Below are positions 24,106 through 33,279 of a stretch of DNA of 49,458 nucleotides, in pieces (the first letter of the stretch is position 1; each line of letters opens with the position of its first letter). The position numbers and the translations under genes are program-made. The notes under the pieces were generated by a model. That model was not told the DNA's origin, ran no database searches, and saw only the letters and a program-made list of their open reading frames with translations. This DNA comes from Thermoplasmatota archaeon (GTDB lineage: Archaea; Thermoplasmatota; Penumbrarchaeia; Penumbrarchaeales; Penumbrarchaeaceae): positions 1 through 49,458 of the forward strand of contig JAFGLL010000058.1 of the NCBI GenBank assembly GCA_016928095.1. Reading direction: 5' to 3'.

Positions 24106-26103
24106 ATGGCCCGTGTGTTCCATGGAAGGATGGACCTTCATTGGTGCGTTCAATGCCGCTCCCCCCTCATAAAAGGCGGGGCCTGCCCAGCCTGTGGTTC
24201 GCCTTCGAAAGAGGTCGCCCACACGCCGCCAGGGGACATTCGACCCGCCTTCCTTCATGACCTGGACGAGATCATCTCCCTTGCCGATGCCCAGTGGGGG
24301 GAAGGTGCAGGAGCTGCATTGATAGACCCCGATGAGCCAGTGGTCCTGAACCCTTGCCCCGCACCTGACAGGCTTGATGAGGTCATATCAGGAGGGCAGG
24401 TGATTGGCTCGATATCCTTTTCCCTGCAAAGGATGAGAAGCTCGCTCATCCTCCGGGAAGCGGGTGGTAGGGCCCTTGCCCGGCGGGATCTCAAACCGAG
24501 CAGAGGCTATGTGACCGTCGATGACTCCGTGCCGCCTTTTCTCTTTGATGGGAAGAACCTCCTATGCCCTGGGATAGTGGATGCTGATGTGAGCATAATG
24601 GGGGGTGAGGAGGTTCTGGTCCTGGAGGGAGGCGGTCGTATCATCGCGTCGGGAAGCGCCAGGAAAACGGGCAGGGAGATGGTGGGGACCACTGGGTTGG
24701 GTGTCAAGATCAGATGGGCCGGGGAGCTCTCCTCCGGAAAGGAAGGTCCTCCGGGGGAACCCGTTCGGGAGTTATCCCGGGAGGAAGGATGGAAGAAGGC
24801 ATGGAAAAGAGCGGTCGTGGTCAACAGGCCCCATCTCGACCCTATGATAAAGAGATCAGTGGAGTTCATAAGGAAACTCGTATCGAGGAACGATCTTCCC
24901 CTTGCCGTTTCCTATTCTGGCGGTAAGGATTCCATGGCCACTTTACTGCTGGCTCTGGAGGCCGGACTGAGGCCGCCGATCCTTTTCATAGATACAGGGC
25001 TCGAGTTCCCGGAGACCGTCGATCATGTTCATTCGTTCGTGAAGGAGCTGGGGCTCGAGCTGATAGAGGGAAGGCCGGTATCGGGGTTCTTCGAGAACCT
25101 CGAGAGGTTCGGCCCTCCGGGGAGGGATTTCAGGTGGTGCTGCAAGCTCTGCAAGCTGGGACCAATGGCCAGAATGGTCGATGAGCATTTTCCCGATGGT
25201 GTCCTGACCCTGATCGGTCAGAGAAGGTTCGAATCTGACACAAGGGAGCAGAAGGGCCCGGTCTGGAAGAACCCATGGGTGCCGAAGCAGACAGGAGCGT
25301 CACCAGTGCAGAATTGGACCGCCCTCGACGTATGGTTATTCCTGTTCAGCAGGGAGGCTCCTTACAATGAACTGTACGCCAAAGGTTATCCTCGCATAGG
25401 GTGCTGGCTCTGTCCATCATGCGATATGGCCGAGATAGGCCTGGTCACCAATACCAGAGTGGACAGTCGCGAATGGGTGGATCTCCTGGAGCGCGAGCGG
25501 AAGGAGGCCGGACTTCCCCTGGAATGGACCACAATGGGTTATCACAGGTTCAGAGAGCTCCCCCCGCACATGGTCAGGCTGGCAAGCGAGACCGGTCTGA
25601 AGGTAGCTACCCTATCGGGGAGGAGGAGAAGGGGGAGTGGTACTTCCGTTCTCGAGATGGTAGATGGGACCAACACATGCGATGATGGTATCTCGAGGGA
25701 AGGAATACTTGGAAAGGAGGTCTCCTGGGAGGACCTTGTGGATCTGCTCAACATCCTTGGAAAAGTGGAGAAGGATCCCGGGACGGGTGGAATTACCGTG
25801 ACCCCTGATGTCTGGTCCATGAAGCGGAAGGCGATCGAGGTCTTTTCCGACGGGACCCTTGTCATAAGGGCTCCTGACAGGAAGGAGCTCGGAAAGCTCA
25901 ACAGCGGCCTTCTCTCGATAGTCAGAAGGGCGGCGGGATGCATCGGTTGTTCGATATGTGTTGGAAGATGTCCCCATGGGGCATTGAAGGTCCATGTTCT
26001 GAGGGGCAAGGTGGAACTTGACCCTTCCCGATGCAGGCACTGCTCCTCCTGCCTTGGCCCGTGCCCCGCAGAGGTGTTCATCGACGATCCGTTCGTGGTT
26101 TGA
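24106..26103 (+). CDS. PAPS reductase-like protein with zinc ribbon, PUA-like domain and C-terminal 2[4Fe-4S] ferredoxin
   Basis: A 665-residue multidomain protein. It begins with a zinc ribbon (Cys14, 17, 27, 30). A PUA-like RNA-binding region spans about 150-200. A PP-loop ATP-pyrophosphatase / PAPS-reductase domain has SGGKDS at 271-276, a CCKLCKLGP motif and later GCWLCPSCD cysteines. The C-terminal dicluster ferredoxin has CxxCxxCxxxC twice (Cys612, 615, 618, 622 and 643, 646, 649, 653). Archaeal proteins of this architecture are annotated as PAPS reductase-like, but the PUA-like part suggests RNA thiolation or modification instead of sulfate assimilation. No sulfate-activation genes are nearby. 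ATG 24106 fits family N-termini; upstream in-frame codons run through the promoter. Confidence 0.88.
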   Translation: MARVFHGRMDLHWCVQCRSPLIKGGACPACGSPSKEVAHTPPGDIRPAFLHDLDEIISLADAQWGEGAGAALIDPDEPVVLNPCPAPDRLDEVISGGQVIGSISFSLQRMRSSLILREAGGRALARRDLKPSRGYVTVDDSVPPFLFDGKNLLCPGIVDADVSIMGGEEVLVLEGGGRIIASGSARKTGREMVGTTGLGVKIRWAGELSSGKEGPPGEPVRELSREEGWKKAWKRAVVVNRPHLDPMIKRSVEFIRKLVSRNDLPLAVSYSGGKDSMATLLLALEAGLRPPILFIDTGLEFPETVDHVHSFVKELGLELIEGRPVSGFFENLERFGPPGRDFRWCCKLCKLGPMARMVDEHFPDGVLTLIGQRRFESDTREQKGPVWKNPWVPKQTGASPVQNWTALDVWLFLFSREAPYNELYAKGYPRIGCWLCPSCDMAEIGLVTNTRVDSREWVDLLERERKEAGLPLEWTTMGYHRFRELPPHMVRLASETGLKVATLSGRRRRGSGTSVLEMVDGTNTCDDGISREGILGKEVSWEDLVDLLNILGKVEKDPGTGGITVTPDVWSMKRKAIEVFSDGTLVIRAPDRKELGKLNSGLLSIVRRAAGCIGCSICVGRCPHGALKVHVLRGKVELDPSRCRHCSSCLGPCPAEVFIDDPFVV

Positions 26104-26198
26104 CCGGTCCGATGCAGCATGGTGCCATCCATTGAAGAACACGATGTCACCCTGCGAGCGGCAAGGCGGTACCATTAATGTTTAATAACGATGAGAGG

Positions 26199-29100
26199 AT
26201 GGTCAGGTCGATGTGCAGGTCTCCGGGGACACCCATGACCCTGATCGTGGTGGCATCGTTCCTTCTTTCAACCGCTCTGGTCCCTATTTCAGGAGCGTAC
26301 GGAGCCATGAGAGATCCAGTTGATCACTTCACCATCAACCTGAGGAGCGGCCCGAGAGACCCGCTTGCAGGGACCTCTCTCTTCGACCTTGATATGGATA
26401 TCGTACTGGAAGGAGAGGCCTTGCTCGGGCTCTCCTCGGGAGATCTTTACGAATTGGTGATCGATCCGACCCCAAGGTCTCCCGAGCTCCCCTGGGTCGC
26501 GACGATGGTCCTGGTCCGGGGAGATATCTTTGATGTCCACATGATGAGCAGTGTATCTACCCCGATATTATCCTATCCTGAGGTCAGAACGGTCCCGAGA
26601 CCGACATCACCATGGGTAAATGAAGAGCCATGGGGCATCTGGAACGGTGTCGGAAGCTATCCGGACCGCCAGGTAATGGTCGAAAGTCTGGGATACAAGA
26701 GAGTGGACGGGGAACTTCTCCATGCCTATTCCATCTGGATAACTCCCTTCCACCTCGAAGGGGCATCACTGACCTGTAACGACGATCTCGAGGTCGAGGT
26801 CGAATACACGGATCAGATGTCCGGGCCCACGCCGACAAGGATCAGTGGCGACCCTGTATCCGTCCCGGGAACACTCTCGATCTGCAATGTATTAGAGGTC
26901 CACCCGCAGTACATGATCATCACCCGCAAGGACACAGCTGACGAGCTCGGGGTACTGGCCCAATGGAGGAACGGTATGGGTATCGCCACATCCGTCATCG
27001 CGGTCGAGGACATCTATGAACATTATGAAGGGTCCGACGACCCGGCCGATCTTGTGAGGGATTACATCAAGGATGTCCTTGACGAGTGGGGAACACTGGA
27101 GCATGTAATGCTGGCGGGAGACTGGGACACCGTACCCACCAAGAGGGTTGTCGATTCGGAGGCTTTTGCAGGCTGGGATGACGGCTACATACCCGCCGAC
27201 ACATACTTCCAGTGCTTGGACGGTACCTGGGACCTCGATGGGGACGGATCCTACTCGGAGCCGGGGGATATGGAGGATATAATACCTGACCTTTCCGTGT
27301 CGAGACTGGCGATCAACGACCCTATCGTCTGGATGAACAAGATAGCCCAGCTGATAGCATACGAGACAGGGGACCAGGGAAAGGATTGGGCATCGACCGC
27401 GCTGCTTGTCGCAGCAAATACCCATAACTACGGCGACGGGAGCATCCAATCCGAATACCTCTGGGAAAAGTACCTCAACGCGACGTATTCAGGTAAACTA
27501 CCGCTTTACGAGGACAAGGGCACCCTCACCCTTGCAGCGGTCGATCAGGCCATTGAGAGCGGGGCCACATTCGTTCAGTTCGTTGATCACGGAGGGCCGA
27601 CCGTCTGGTGCGACGATTATGGTGCTGGTGTGGTATACAGGGACAGGGATGCACGCGAGCTGACCAATTCGAACATGATGCCGGTCATCTCAACACTGGC
27701 ATGCCTCACCAACTGGTTCGATGACACCTCAGGTTGCCAGAACCAGAGGTTCTCCGAAGGGCTCGGTGAGGCGTTCACGGAGAACGTGAACGGAGGCGCC
27801 CTGGGGTACATCGGATCATCGAGGACCTCTGTGGGGATACTCGGGGCAAACAGGTACCTCCCCTATGACAACGGTCTTCAGGAGGACATCGCCCGGCAGG
27901 TCGGGGGCTTGTATGAATTCACCATGGGGACCGCGTTCACTGATGGAAAGGAGCACTATGCAGAGGTCTGGGGCCAGCAGTTCCCCGGTGGGAATACGGA
28001 GGTGGCAATGTGCTGGCTTGAGTTCACTCTTCTCGGGGAACCGGTAGTGGAGATGTGGACGGACAGTTTCGGGGGCATGCAACTCGAGGTGCATCACGAG
28101 AACGATCTTGACCCGCACATACAGGTCCTGGTGACAGATGAAGGTCTGGATCCCGTGATAGGTGCCAACGTCACCCTGGAGAACTTCGAAAGAGGTGTTT
28201 ACTCAAGGGCTGTTACAGATGGGTCCGGGGCAGCCGTTTTCGATCTGGAACTTGACTGGTTCTGTGACATCAACCTCACCGTCACCAGTCATAACTTCGA
28301 TCAGGTGAGGGATCACATCCGCATATCCGACATCATACCGCCCGTCACCACGGTCATCACCGATCCGCACGATCCCGATGGGAAGAACGGATGGTTCCTC
28401 AGGGAGCCGATCATATCGCTGGTCCCCAATGAGGATGCTGTTGTCCACTATCGTTTGGGACCGTCACGAACGGGAATATTGAACAGATCCTGCAATTACA
28501 CACTGCCCGCGCTGGGTGATGGTATACACAATGTCCATTTCTTCTCCGAGGACGAAGCCGCAAATATCGAGGATGAGAGGCATGCCGAGTTCAGGATAGA
28601 CATTAAGGACCCGAACCTGACGGTATCCCTGAGCCCCGAGAAGCCTGACGGTGAGAACGGATGGTACGGAACCGAACCCCTTCTCACCATCGAACCCTCG
28701 GAAGATGATGAAGGCTCACCGGTCATGGTGCGGTACACGATTGAGGGCATTGAAAATGATTACGATGGCCCGATCTTCGTTCCGGAAGGCATCCACCAGG
28801 TCCGGATCTTCGGGGAGGACCTCTCCGGCAGGAGGTCGGCGGATATCCTGCTCGAGCTGAAGGTGGACACGACGCCTCCCTCAACGGAGATGGCCCTATC
28901 CACTGTCCCCGACGGCAAGAACGGATGGTATATTTCGAGCCCCGAAGCGGAGCTTGTATCCGGCGAAGAGGGGGCCAGGGTGCAGTACAGGCTTTCCAAC
29001 CGGGAAGCATTCAGGGAATATATCGGCCCGTTCCGGATAGGGGACGGAAGCCACTTACTTCAGTACAGGTCCGTGGACCTTTCGGGGAATATCGGTACGA

Positions 29101-30056
29101 CAGGGTCCTATCCCATCAAGGTCGATACCGGACCTCCCTCGGTCGAATGCTCCGTCTTACCGGCAGAACCGGACGGGTTGAAGGGATCCTACGTGACCGC
29201 ACCCGAACTGAGAATGAGCTGGTATGACAACATAGGTTGCACCCTGCATTTCAGCATGGACGGTACGGAAGGAAAAACGGACATCACCAGGTTCGATGTT
29301 CCTGACGGTTCGCATGAAATAATGGTGTATGCAGAGGACGAGGCCGGAAACACATGCTTGGTCCAGAGGTTCCAGTTGAATGTGGACACGGAAACACCAT
29401 CAACGATACTCAATGTCAGGGAGCCGGGACCTTTCGGTTGGTACACCTCTTCTCCACTGATCGAGCTCGTTACCGATACAGATGCCGAGATCGTATACTG
29501 GTGGGAAGGTAGAGAGGAGAGGAACACATACGATAAGCCGATCGATATACCCTCGAGAGAGGGTGTCCTCGTACTGCATTATCATTCGGTGGACACGGCC
29601 GGGAACGAAGAGAGCGAGTGCACTCACCAGTTCAAATTGGACACCAGGGACCCGCTTCTCAGGATGGACATTATTCAGCAGGAGCGGGGTCGTTTTTTAA
29701 TAGACTGCACCGGGTCATCGGACGGGACTGATATCCAGTATCGTGTCCTCAATGGGGATTCGGTCCTGGTCGAATGGACCTCTGACGGGATACTGGAGGT
29801 TGGTCTGTCAGGAGGCGTCCATATTCTCAAAGTGGAAGCAAGGGACATGGCGGGGAACACCGTTTCGACCGAGGTGGAGTTGGAGGTCGAACCCGCATGG
29901 GTACCGTTGGTGACGATCGGAGCGATCGTCCTGGTATTGTCGGTCGCGGCAGTGACCGCATTGGTATTTATCGTACGTGGAAAAGGACGTCGTAGGGGGA
30001 TGGACCGCCCCCTAGACGTTGAAACTGTCATGGAAGCGATCGAACTCGTGAAATGA
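26199..30056 (+). CDS. Large gingipain-type (C25) cysteine peptidase with Ig-like repeats and C-terminal anchor
   Basis: A protein of about 1285 residues. It has a signal peptide (about 10-33) and a propeptide-like beta region to about 220. The C25 peptidase domain contains VMLAGDWDTVP, DLSVSRL, catalytic His464 in FVDHGG and catalytic Cys502 in TLACLTNW. At least five degenerate repeats of about 90 residues follow, each beginning near an xxDGxNGWY motif and containing a paired YRL/YS strand. A C-terminal transmembrane helix (about 1235-1260) precedes a short basic tail. It should be an exposed, anchored endopeptidase. A TATA-like TTTAATA at 26181 favours transcription from about 26208, so ATG 26199 or 26211 is likelier than ATG 26178. 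The repeats probably act as a stalk or substrate-binding region. Confidence 0.88.
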   Translation: MVRSMCRSPGTPMTLIVVASFLLSTALVPISGAYGAMRDPVDHFTINLRSGPRDPLAGTSLFDLDMDIVLEGEALLGLSSGDLYELVIDPTPRSPELPWVATMVLVRGDIFDVHMMSSVSTPILSYPEVRTVPRPTSPWVNEEPWGIWNGVGSYPDRQVMVESLGYKRVDGELLHAYSIWITPFHLEGASLTCNDDLEVEVEYTDQMSGPTPTRISGDPVSVPGTLSICNVLEVHPQYMIITRKDTADELGVLAQWRNGMGIATSVIAVEDIYEHYEGSDDPADLVRDYIKDVLDEWGTLEHVMLAGDWDTVPTKRVVDSEAFAGWDDGYIPADTYFQCLDGTWDLDGDGSYSEPGDMEDIIPDLSVSRLAINDPIVWMNKIAQLIAYETGDQGKDWASTALLVAANTHNYGDGSIQSEYLWEKYLNATYSGKLPLYEDKGTLTLAAVDQAIESGATFVQFVDHGGPTVWCDDYGAGVVYRDRDARELTNSNMMPVISTLACLTNWFDDTSGCQNQRFSEGLGEAFTENVNGGALGYIGSSRTSVGILGANRYLPYDNGLQEDIARQVGGLYEFTMGTAFTDGKEHYAEVWGQQFPGGNTEVAMCWLEFTLLGEPVVEMWTDSFGGMQLEVHHENDLDPHIQVLVTDEGLDPVIGANVTLENFERGVYSRAVTDGSGAAVFDLELDWFCDINLTVTSHNFDQVRDHIRISDIIPPVTTVITDPHDPDGKNGWFLREPIISLVPNEDAVVHYRLGPSRTGILNRSCNYTLPALGDGIHNVHFFSEDEAANIEDERHAEFRIDIKDPNLTVSLSPEKPDGENGWYGTEPLLTIEPSEDDEGSPVMVRYTIEGIENDYDGPIFVPEGIHQVRIFGEDLSGRRSADILLELKVDTTPPSTEMALSTVPDGKNGWYISSPEAELVSGEEGARVQYRLSNREAFREYIGPFRIGDGSHLLQYRSVDLSGNIGTTGSYPIKVDTGPPSVECSVLPAEPDGLKGSYVTAPELRMSWYDNIGCTLHFSMDGTEGKTDITRFDVPDGSHEIMVYAEDEAGNTCLVQRFQLNVDTETPSTILNVREPGPFGWYTSSPLIELVTDTDAEIVYWWEGREERNTYDKPIDIPSREGVLVLHYHSVDTAGNEESECTHQFKLDTRDPLLRMDIIQQERGRFLIDCTGSSDGTDIQYRVLNGDSVLVEWTSDGILEVGLSGGVHILKVEARDMAGNTVSTEVELEVEPAWVPLVTIGAIVLVLSVAAVTALVFIVRGKGRRRGMDRPLDVETVMEAIELVK

Positions 30057-30065
30057 TCTTCAGCC

Positions 30066-31226
30066 TCAACCCTTCAGGGATGAGATGAACCGGGCGATCC
30101 TTCCTATCCCTTCCGTAAGTTCATCCCTCGATGCAGCATAGGACATCCTCATGTAGCTCTCTCCCGCGGTCCCGAACGCAGATCCGGGGGTCAGGGAGAC
30201 ATGTGCTTTCTGGAGGAGCATATCGGCAAGTTCCATGGATGGGATGCCAAGGTCGGTCCTGAAGAATGCATAGAAGGCCCCCCGGGGCATCTCGCAGCTC
30301 ACACCATCGATCTCGTTGAGCATCGGTATGACCATGTTCCTCCTCGCCCTGAACTCCTCCTTCATCGTCCTGACGCATTCATCTCCTTCTCTGAGCGCTG
30401 CAAGGGCACCCATCTGGACGAAGGCAGGAAGACATGTTAGGGAGTGCTGCTGGAGCTTGTTGACCATTTTAACGGTCTCCTTATCGGCCACCATCCACCC
30501 CACTCTCCAGCCGGTCATCGCATAGGATTTCGAGAACCCCGAGATCGTGATCACCCGGTCTCTGATCCTTTCAATGGAGCCTATGGAGAAATGCGTGTCC
30601 TCGTAGACGAGGTTCTCGTAGATCTCGTCGGAAATTATCCGGAGGTCGTGGTCCTCTGCGATATCGCCGATAGCCTTCAGCGTATCGGCCGATATTATGG
30701 ACCCTGTGGGGTTCGATGGTGTGTTCAGTATAATGGCCTTTGTCCGATCGGTCACCTTGGATGCGATGTCCTCGGGCTCCCAGACCCAGCTGTCCTTGTA
30801 TCTCATCCTTACAGGTACAGGTACACCGCCTGCCAGTTCTATCATGGGGCCGTAAGATACCCAGCCAGGATCGGGGTGGATCACTTCATCACCGGGATCC
30901 ACAAGAGCCTGGATGGTCCCGTACAGTGCAAACTTCGTCGGAAGAATGAGTATGTTATCGGAAGCGGCCTTGATACCGTTCTTGTTCGTCACATGAGCTG
31001 CGACCGCCTCCCGGAGCGGGGGGATGCCCGTTGACTGCACGTAATGGGTCATCCCATCGTCAAGGGCTTGTTTGGCTGCATCGATGATATGTTCGGGCGT
31101 TGGGAAGTCAGGCTCTCCCAGTGTGAACGATATCACATCTATTCCCTGGTTCTTCATCTGCTTGACCTTGTTGGCCAACATGACCGTTCCGGAAGGTTGG
31201 ACATCGCGTATCCTCTTTGAGAACAT
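30066..31226 (-). CDS. Class I aminotransferase (aspartate aminotransferase-like)
   Basis: A 386-residue fold type I PLP enzyme. The PLP-binding lysine lies in SGFSKSYAMTGWRVGW, and NTPSNPTGS and SDEIYENLVYE are the conserved cofactor loops. The opening block ISFTLGEPDFPTPEHI is standard for the aspartate/aromatic aminotransferase group of archaea. It transfers amino groups to 2-oxoglutarate in amino acid turnover, consistent with a protein-degrading lifestyle. The substrate among Asp, aromatic and Ala cannot be fixed by sequence inspection. Full length. It lies downstream of the candidate large RNA on the same strand. Confidence 0.93.
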   Translation of the reverse strand: MFSKRIRDVQPSGTVMLANKVKQMKNQGIDVISFTLGEPDFPTPEHIIDAAKQALDDGMTHYVQSTGIPPLREAVAAHVTNKNGIKAASDNILILPTKFALYGTIQALVDPGDEVIHPDPGWVSYGPMIELAGGVPVPVRMRYKDSWVWEPEDIASKVTDRTKAIILNTPSNPTGSIISADTLKAIGDIAEDHDLRIISDEIYENLVYEDTHFSIGSIERIRDRVITISGFSKSYAMTGWRVGWMVADKETVKMVNKLQQHSLTCLPAFVQMGALAALREGDECVRTMKEEFRARRNMVIPMLNEIDGVSCEMPRGAFYAFFRTDLGIPSMELADMLLQKAHVSLTPGSAFGTAGESYMRMSYAASRDELTEGIGRIARFISSLKG

Positions 31227-31302
31227 ATCAGCACCGGGCCACTGAACTTCGAATATGTATAAAACGGTATCTCACGGACAGGACCCTGTATCGACCCTTG
31301 AG

Positions 31303-32280
31303 AAAAAACCTTCAGAAATGACGATGGGGGAAGCAGCCTGAGCCACTTCCCCCATCGGCCCGGTTCCATGCGCATTAATGACCCGAAGGTCTCGGGGCAA
31401 CCTCCCGAGGGAGGTTCTAGGGACCTCGAAGGACCCTGACAAGCCCCCTTGAGGTATTTGGTGGTCCCGGGCGAACCCGGATCCTCCATGATCCTCAGGG
31501 CGGGGAGTCCTCCCGGGGACCGGGCGGACGCCTGTCATTCGGTTCATCCCAGAGCTCTTCTTTGACGGTCCTCTGCTCCCCGAGGGGTGCGGAGGTGTCA
31601 GAGGATCGCTCCTCCCACGAGGTCTTCCTTGGTTTTCGTTCCTCCGAAGAGGAGTGATCCCCAGAAGGATCCCGCAGATGTGGTCCATCTCCTTTTTCGT
31701 TTCCCTTCCGGGGAAGGGGGACGAGGGAAGGTCGAAGGGCCTCAGGATGACCGGTCCTCGCGGAGGGACGTCGTGAGACGTTCCACCACGGGAACGGTTG
31801 GATCCCAGGTCCCATCCATTTACCCGGAACGATCTCCCGAAGGAGATCCCTCTGGGTCCTGGGTGGAGCCTTGGAGATCGGGACCCTTGATGAAAGCAGA
31901 CCCCGAAGGGCCGTATTCCAATAGGGTACCGAACTCCACGGGTCCGATCCGCATGACGGCACTTGTCTCCCCCTATGCCGAGGCATCGGGGTCACCTTAA
32001 CTCCTTTAGGGTCCCTTTTGGGGACCTTTCTCCAAGGCCTTTTCTTCAACGGTCCCGAAGGACAGTATCGGAGCGGGTGTTGGGGATGAGAGAAAAGGTC
32101 GAATCCTTTTGATGTCGATCAAAAATGTTTGAACCGAGGTCCGAACATCCCTGATCGAGCGGTCTCAAATCCAAAGGACCTCTTCCGGAGAAGATTTCCT
32201 TTGGATCCCCTTTTTGCGCCGGAAGCTACATTCCGATCCGGACAACATGGACCGTTGGAACGCAACCGTTACCGGGTAAA
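31303..32280 (-). ncRNA. Candidate large structured non-coding RNA (about 0.98 kb), rich in UUCG-capped hairpins
   Basis: No credible protein gene covers this locus. Read on the minus strand it contains a series of short perfect hairpins. UUCG loops cap stems at 32052-32063, 31899-31912, 31831-31848 (7 bp), 31640-31653 (5 bp), 31467-31480 (5 bp) and 31380-31391. A UCCG loop lies inside a 10-bp outer stem at 32169-32206. CUCG loops cap 31975-31986, 31578-31587 and 31399-31416 (7 bp). Further stems lie at 32008-32028, 31768-31781 and 31703-31718. A TATA box (32299-32311) lies about 27 nt before the 5' end; a 12-bp stem (31322-31357) and T-tract (31303-31308) mark the 3' end. No RNase P, SRP or rRNA core motif was recognised. 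Strand is inferred mainly from UNCG loops; two stems have G-U pairs favouring the plus strand. Confidence 0.6.
31322..31357 (-). terminator. 12-bp hairpin with downstream T-tract at the 3' end of the large RNA locus
   Basis: CGATGGGGGAAG and CTTCCCCCATCG pair perfectly across a 12-nt loop. On the minus strand a run of six T residues (31308-31303) follows about 14 nt later. This could be the RNA 3' end or its terminal helix. Confidence 0.55.
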
Positions 32281-32298
32281 AAACTATATACATAGGCA

Positions 32299-32311
32299 AT
32301 ATATAAAAATT
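32299..32311 (-). promoter_or_regulatory. TATA box for the large RNA locus
   Basis: On the minus strand TTTTTATATATTG is a strong archaeal TATA element, with a second AT-rich run at 32283-32293. Initiation would fall near 32278, at the switch from AT-rich to GC-rich sequence. Confidence 0.55.
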
Positions 32312-32326
32312 TTCGTTCGACTCCAT

Positions 32327-32355
32327 TGGAAATTGTAACTTTTCTACAATTTCCA
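32327..32355. promoter_or_regulatory. 11-bp inverted repeat immediately upstream of the large RNA promoter
   Basis: TGGAAATTGTA and TACAATTTCCA pair perfectly with a 7-nt centre. It lies 16 nt upstream of the TATA box, where archaeal activators bind. It could equally be a 3' hairpin of a plus- or minus-strand transcript. A related CTCCAATGGAAATG occurs at about 32461 (compare CTCCATTGGAAATT at 32321). Confidence 0.4.
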
Positions 32356-32554
32356 CAGGCTTATTTTCATTCATAAGTCAATGGTAGTAATGGCATGAAG
32401 CTTGGTTTTATTGATAACTAATTGACGATAAAGATCAGGATTTAAAGAGAAACCATGCAACTCCAATGGAAATGAAACCCGGCACCTATTTATGGTTTTC
32501 TCCGGAGCGTTTTGGTGAGGGGGTTTGTCCCGGAGGGGTCAAGTCATTTCATCC

Positions 32555-33187
32555 TCAGCCCCTGGAAGAGGGTCCGAGCCGGTTCCTGATGATGCCGACG
32601 GAGGATATTCCCGCTTCTATTTCGTCTCCCGTCCTCAGGGTCCCCTCGCACTCTTTGATCTTGACCGCTAACAGGTCTCCGGGTGCAAGGGTCATGGTCC
32701 CGGAGATATGATGCATGGCATCCTCCAGGTTCATCTGAAGGTCCCTGGTGCTTGACTTGACCAGCTCCATGCCGTTAAGCTGCATGTATACCTCATGACC
32801 GTAGGGGTCTCCGATCTCCTGGGACGGGGTGAATTCGGATAGGGGACAGTAGGTATCACGCCCTTTGGCCATGTCCCATGGAAGCCCCTGCTCTCTTACC
32901 CTTGTGAGTAGATTACCATCGTAGATATCCATTAGCAGCCCGAAACCCAGCACCGAGGACATCTTCGCCTTGATGGAGGTCCCCGTGCGTTCACCGATCG
33001 CCATGGCATAGAAGATACCGAAGGAAAGCTCTCCACCCTCCTCTGGAGGGTTCACCTCCTCATCCTGGTGTATCACGGATGTCGCCGGCTTCAGGAAAAC
33101 GACAGGTGGGCCATCCTCTTCATTCACCTCGATGCAGACGATCTTTCCGATCTCGAACCTGTGGCTGCCCTGGACGAAATGAGGCAT
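32555..33187 (-). CDS. Fumarylacetoacetate hydrolase (FAH) family protein
   Basis: A 210-residue protein with the compact FAH fold. It has the KIVCIEVN and PVVFLKPATSVI opening, and the C-terminal block VYMQLNGMELVKSSTRDLQ leading to GTMTLAPGDLL and LRTGDEIEAGISSVG. FAH enzymes hydrolyse or decarboxylate beta-diketo acids, and small members include acylpyruvases and oxaloacetate decarboxylases. The substrate here is unknown. The length is typical of the short members. The gene is monocistronic and diverges from the 33280 gene. Confidence 0.85.
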   Translation of the reverse strand: MPHFVQGSHRFEIGKIVCIEVNEEDGPPVVFLKPATSVIHQDEEVNPPEEGGELSFGIFYAMAIGERTGTSIKAKMSSVLGFGLLMDIYDGNLLTRVREQGLPWDMAKGRDTYCPLSEFTPSQEIGDPYGHEVYMQLNGMELVKSSTRDLQMNLEDAMHHISGTMTLAPGDLLAVKIKECEGTLRTGDEIEAGISSVGIIRNRLGPSSRG

Positions 33188-33279
33188 GTGAGTGTAGCTT
33201 CCTCTCCATATTTTACCACTTTGCTGTCACAGGCTCCCAAAATGATAAATCCGGATGAACACATCGAGGGTGGATGAAC

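Noticed and set aside
31495-32049. A 184-codon minus-strand open frame across the large RNA locus
   Set aside because: It has unusual Arg/Pro/Ser-rich composition, no ribosome site and no recognisable domain. The hairpin structure explains the sequence better than a protein does.
31303-32280. The same hairpin locus as a plus-strand RNA
   Set aside because: Two stems (31765-31784 and 32008-32028) have G-U pairs and one has a GUGA loop favouring the plus strand. However, the six UUCG loops, the TATA box and the T-tract all favour the minus strand. Not fully excluded.
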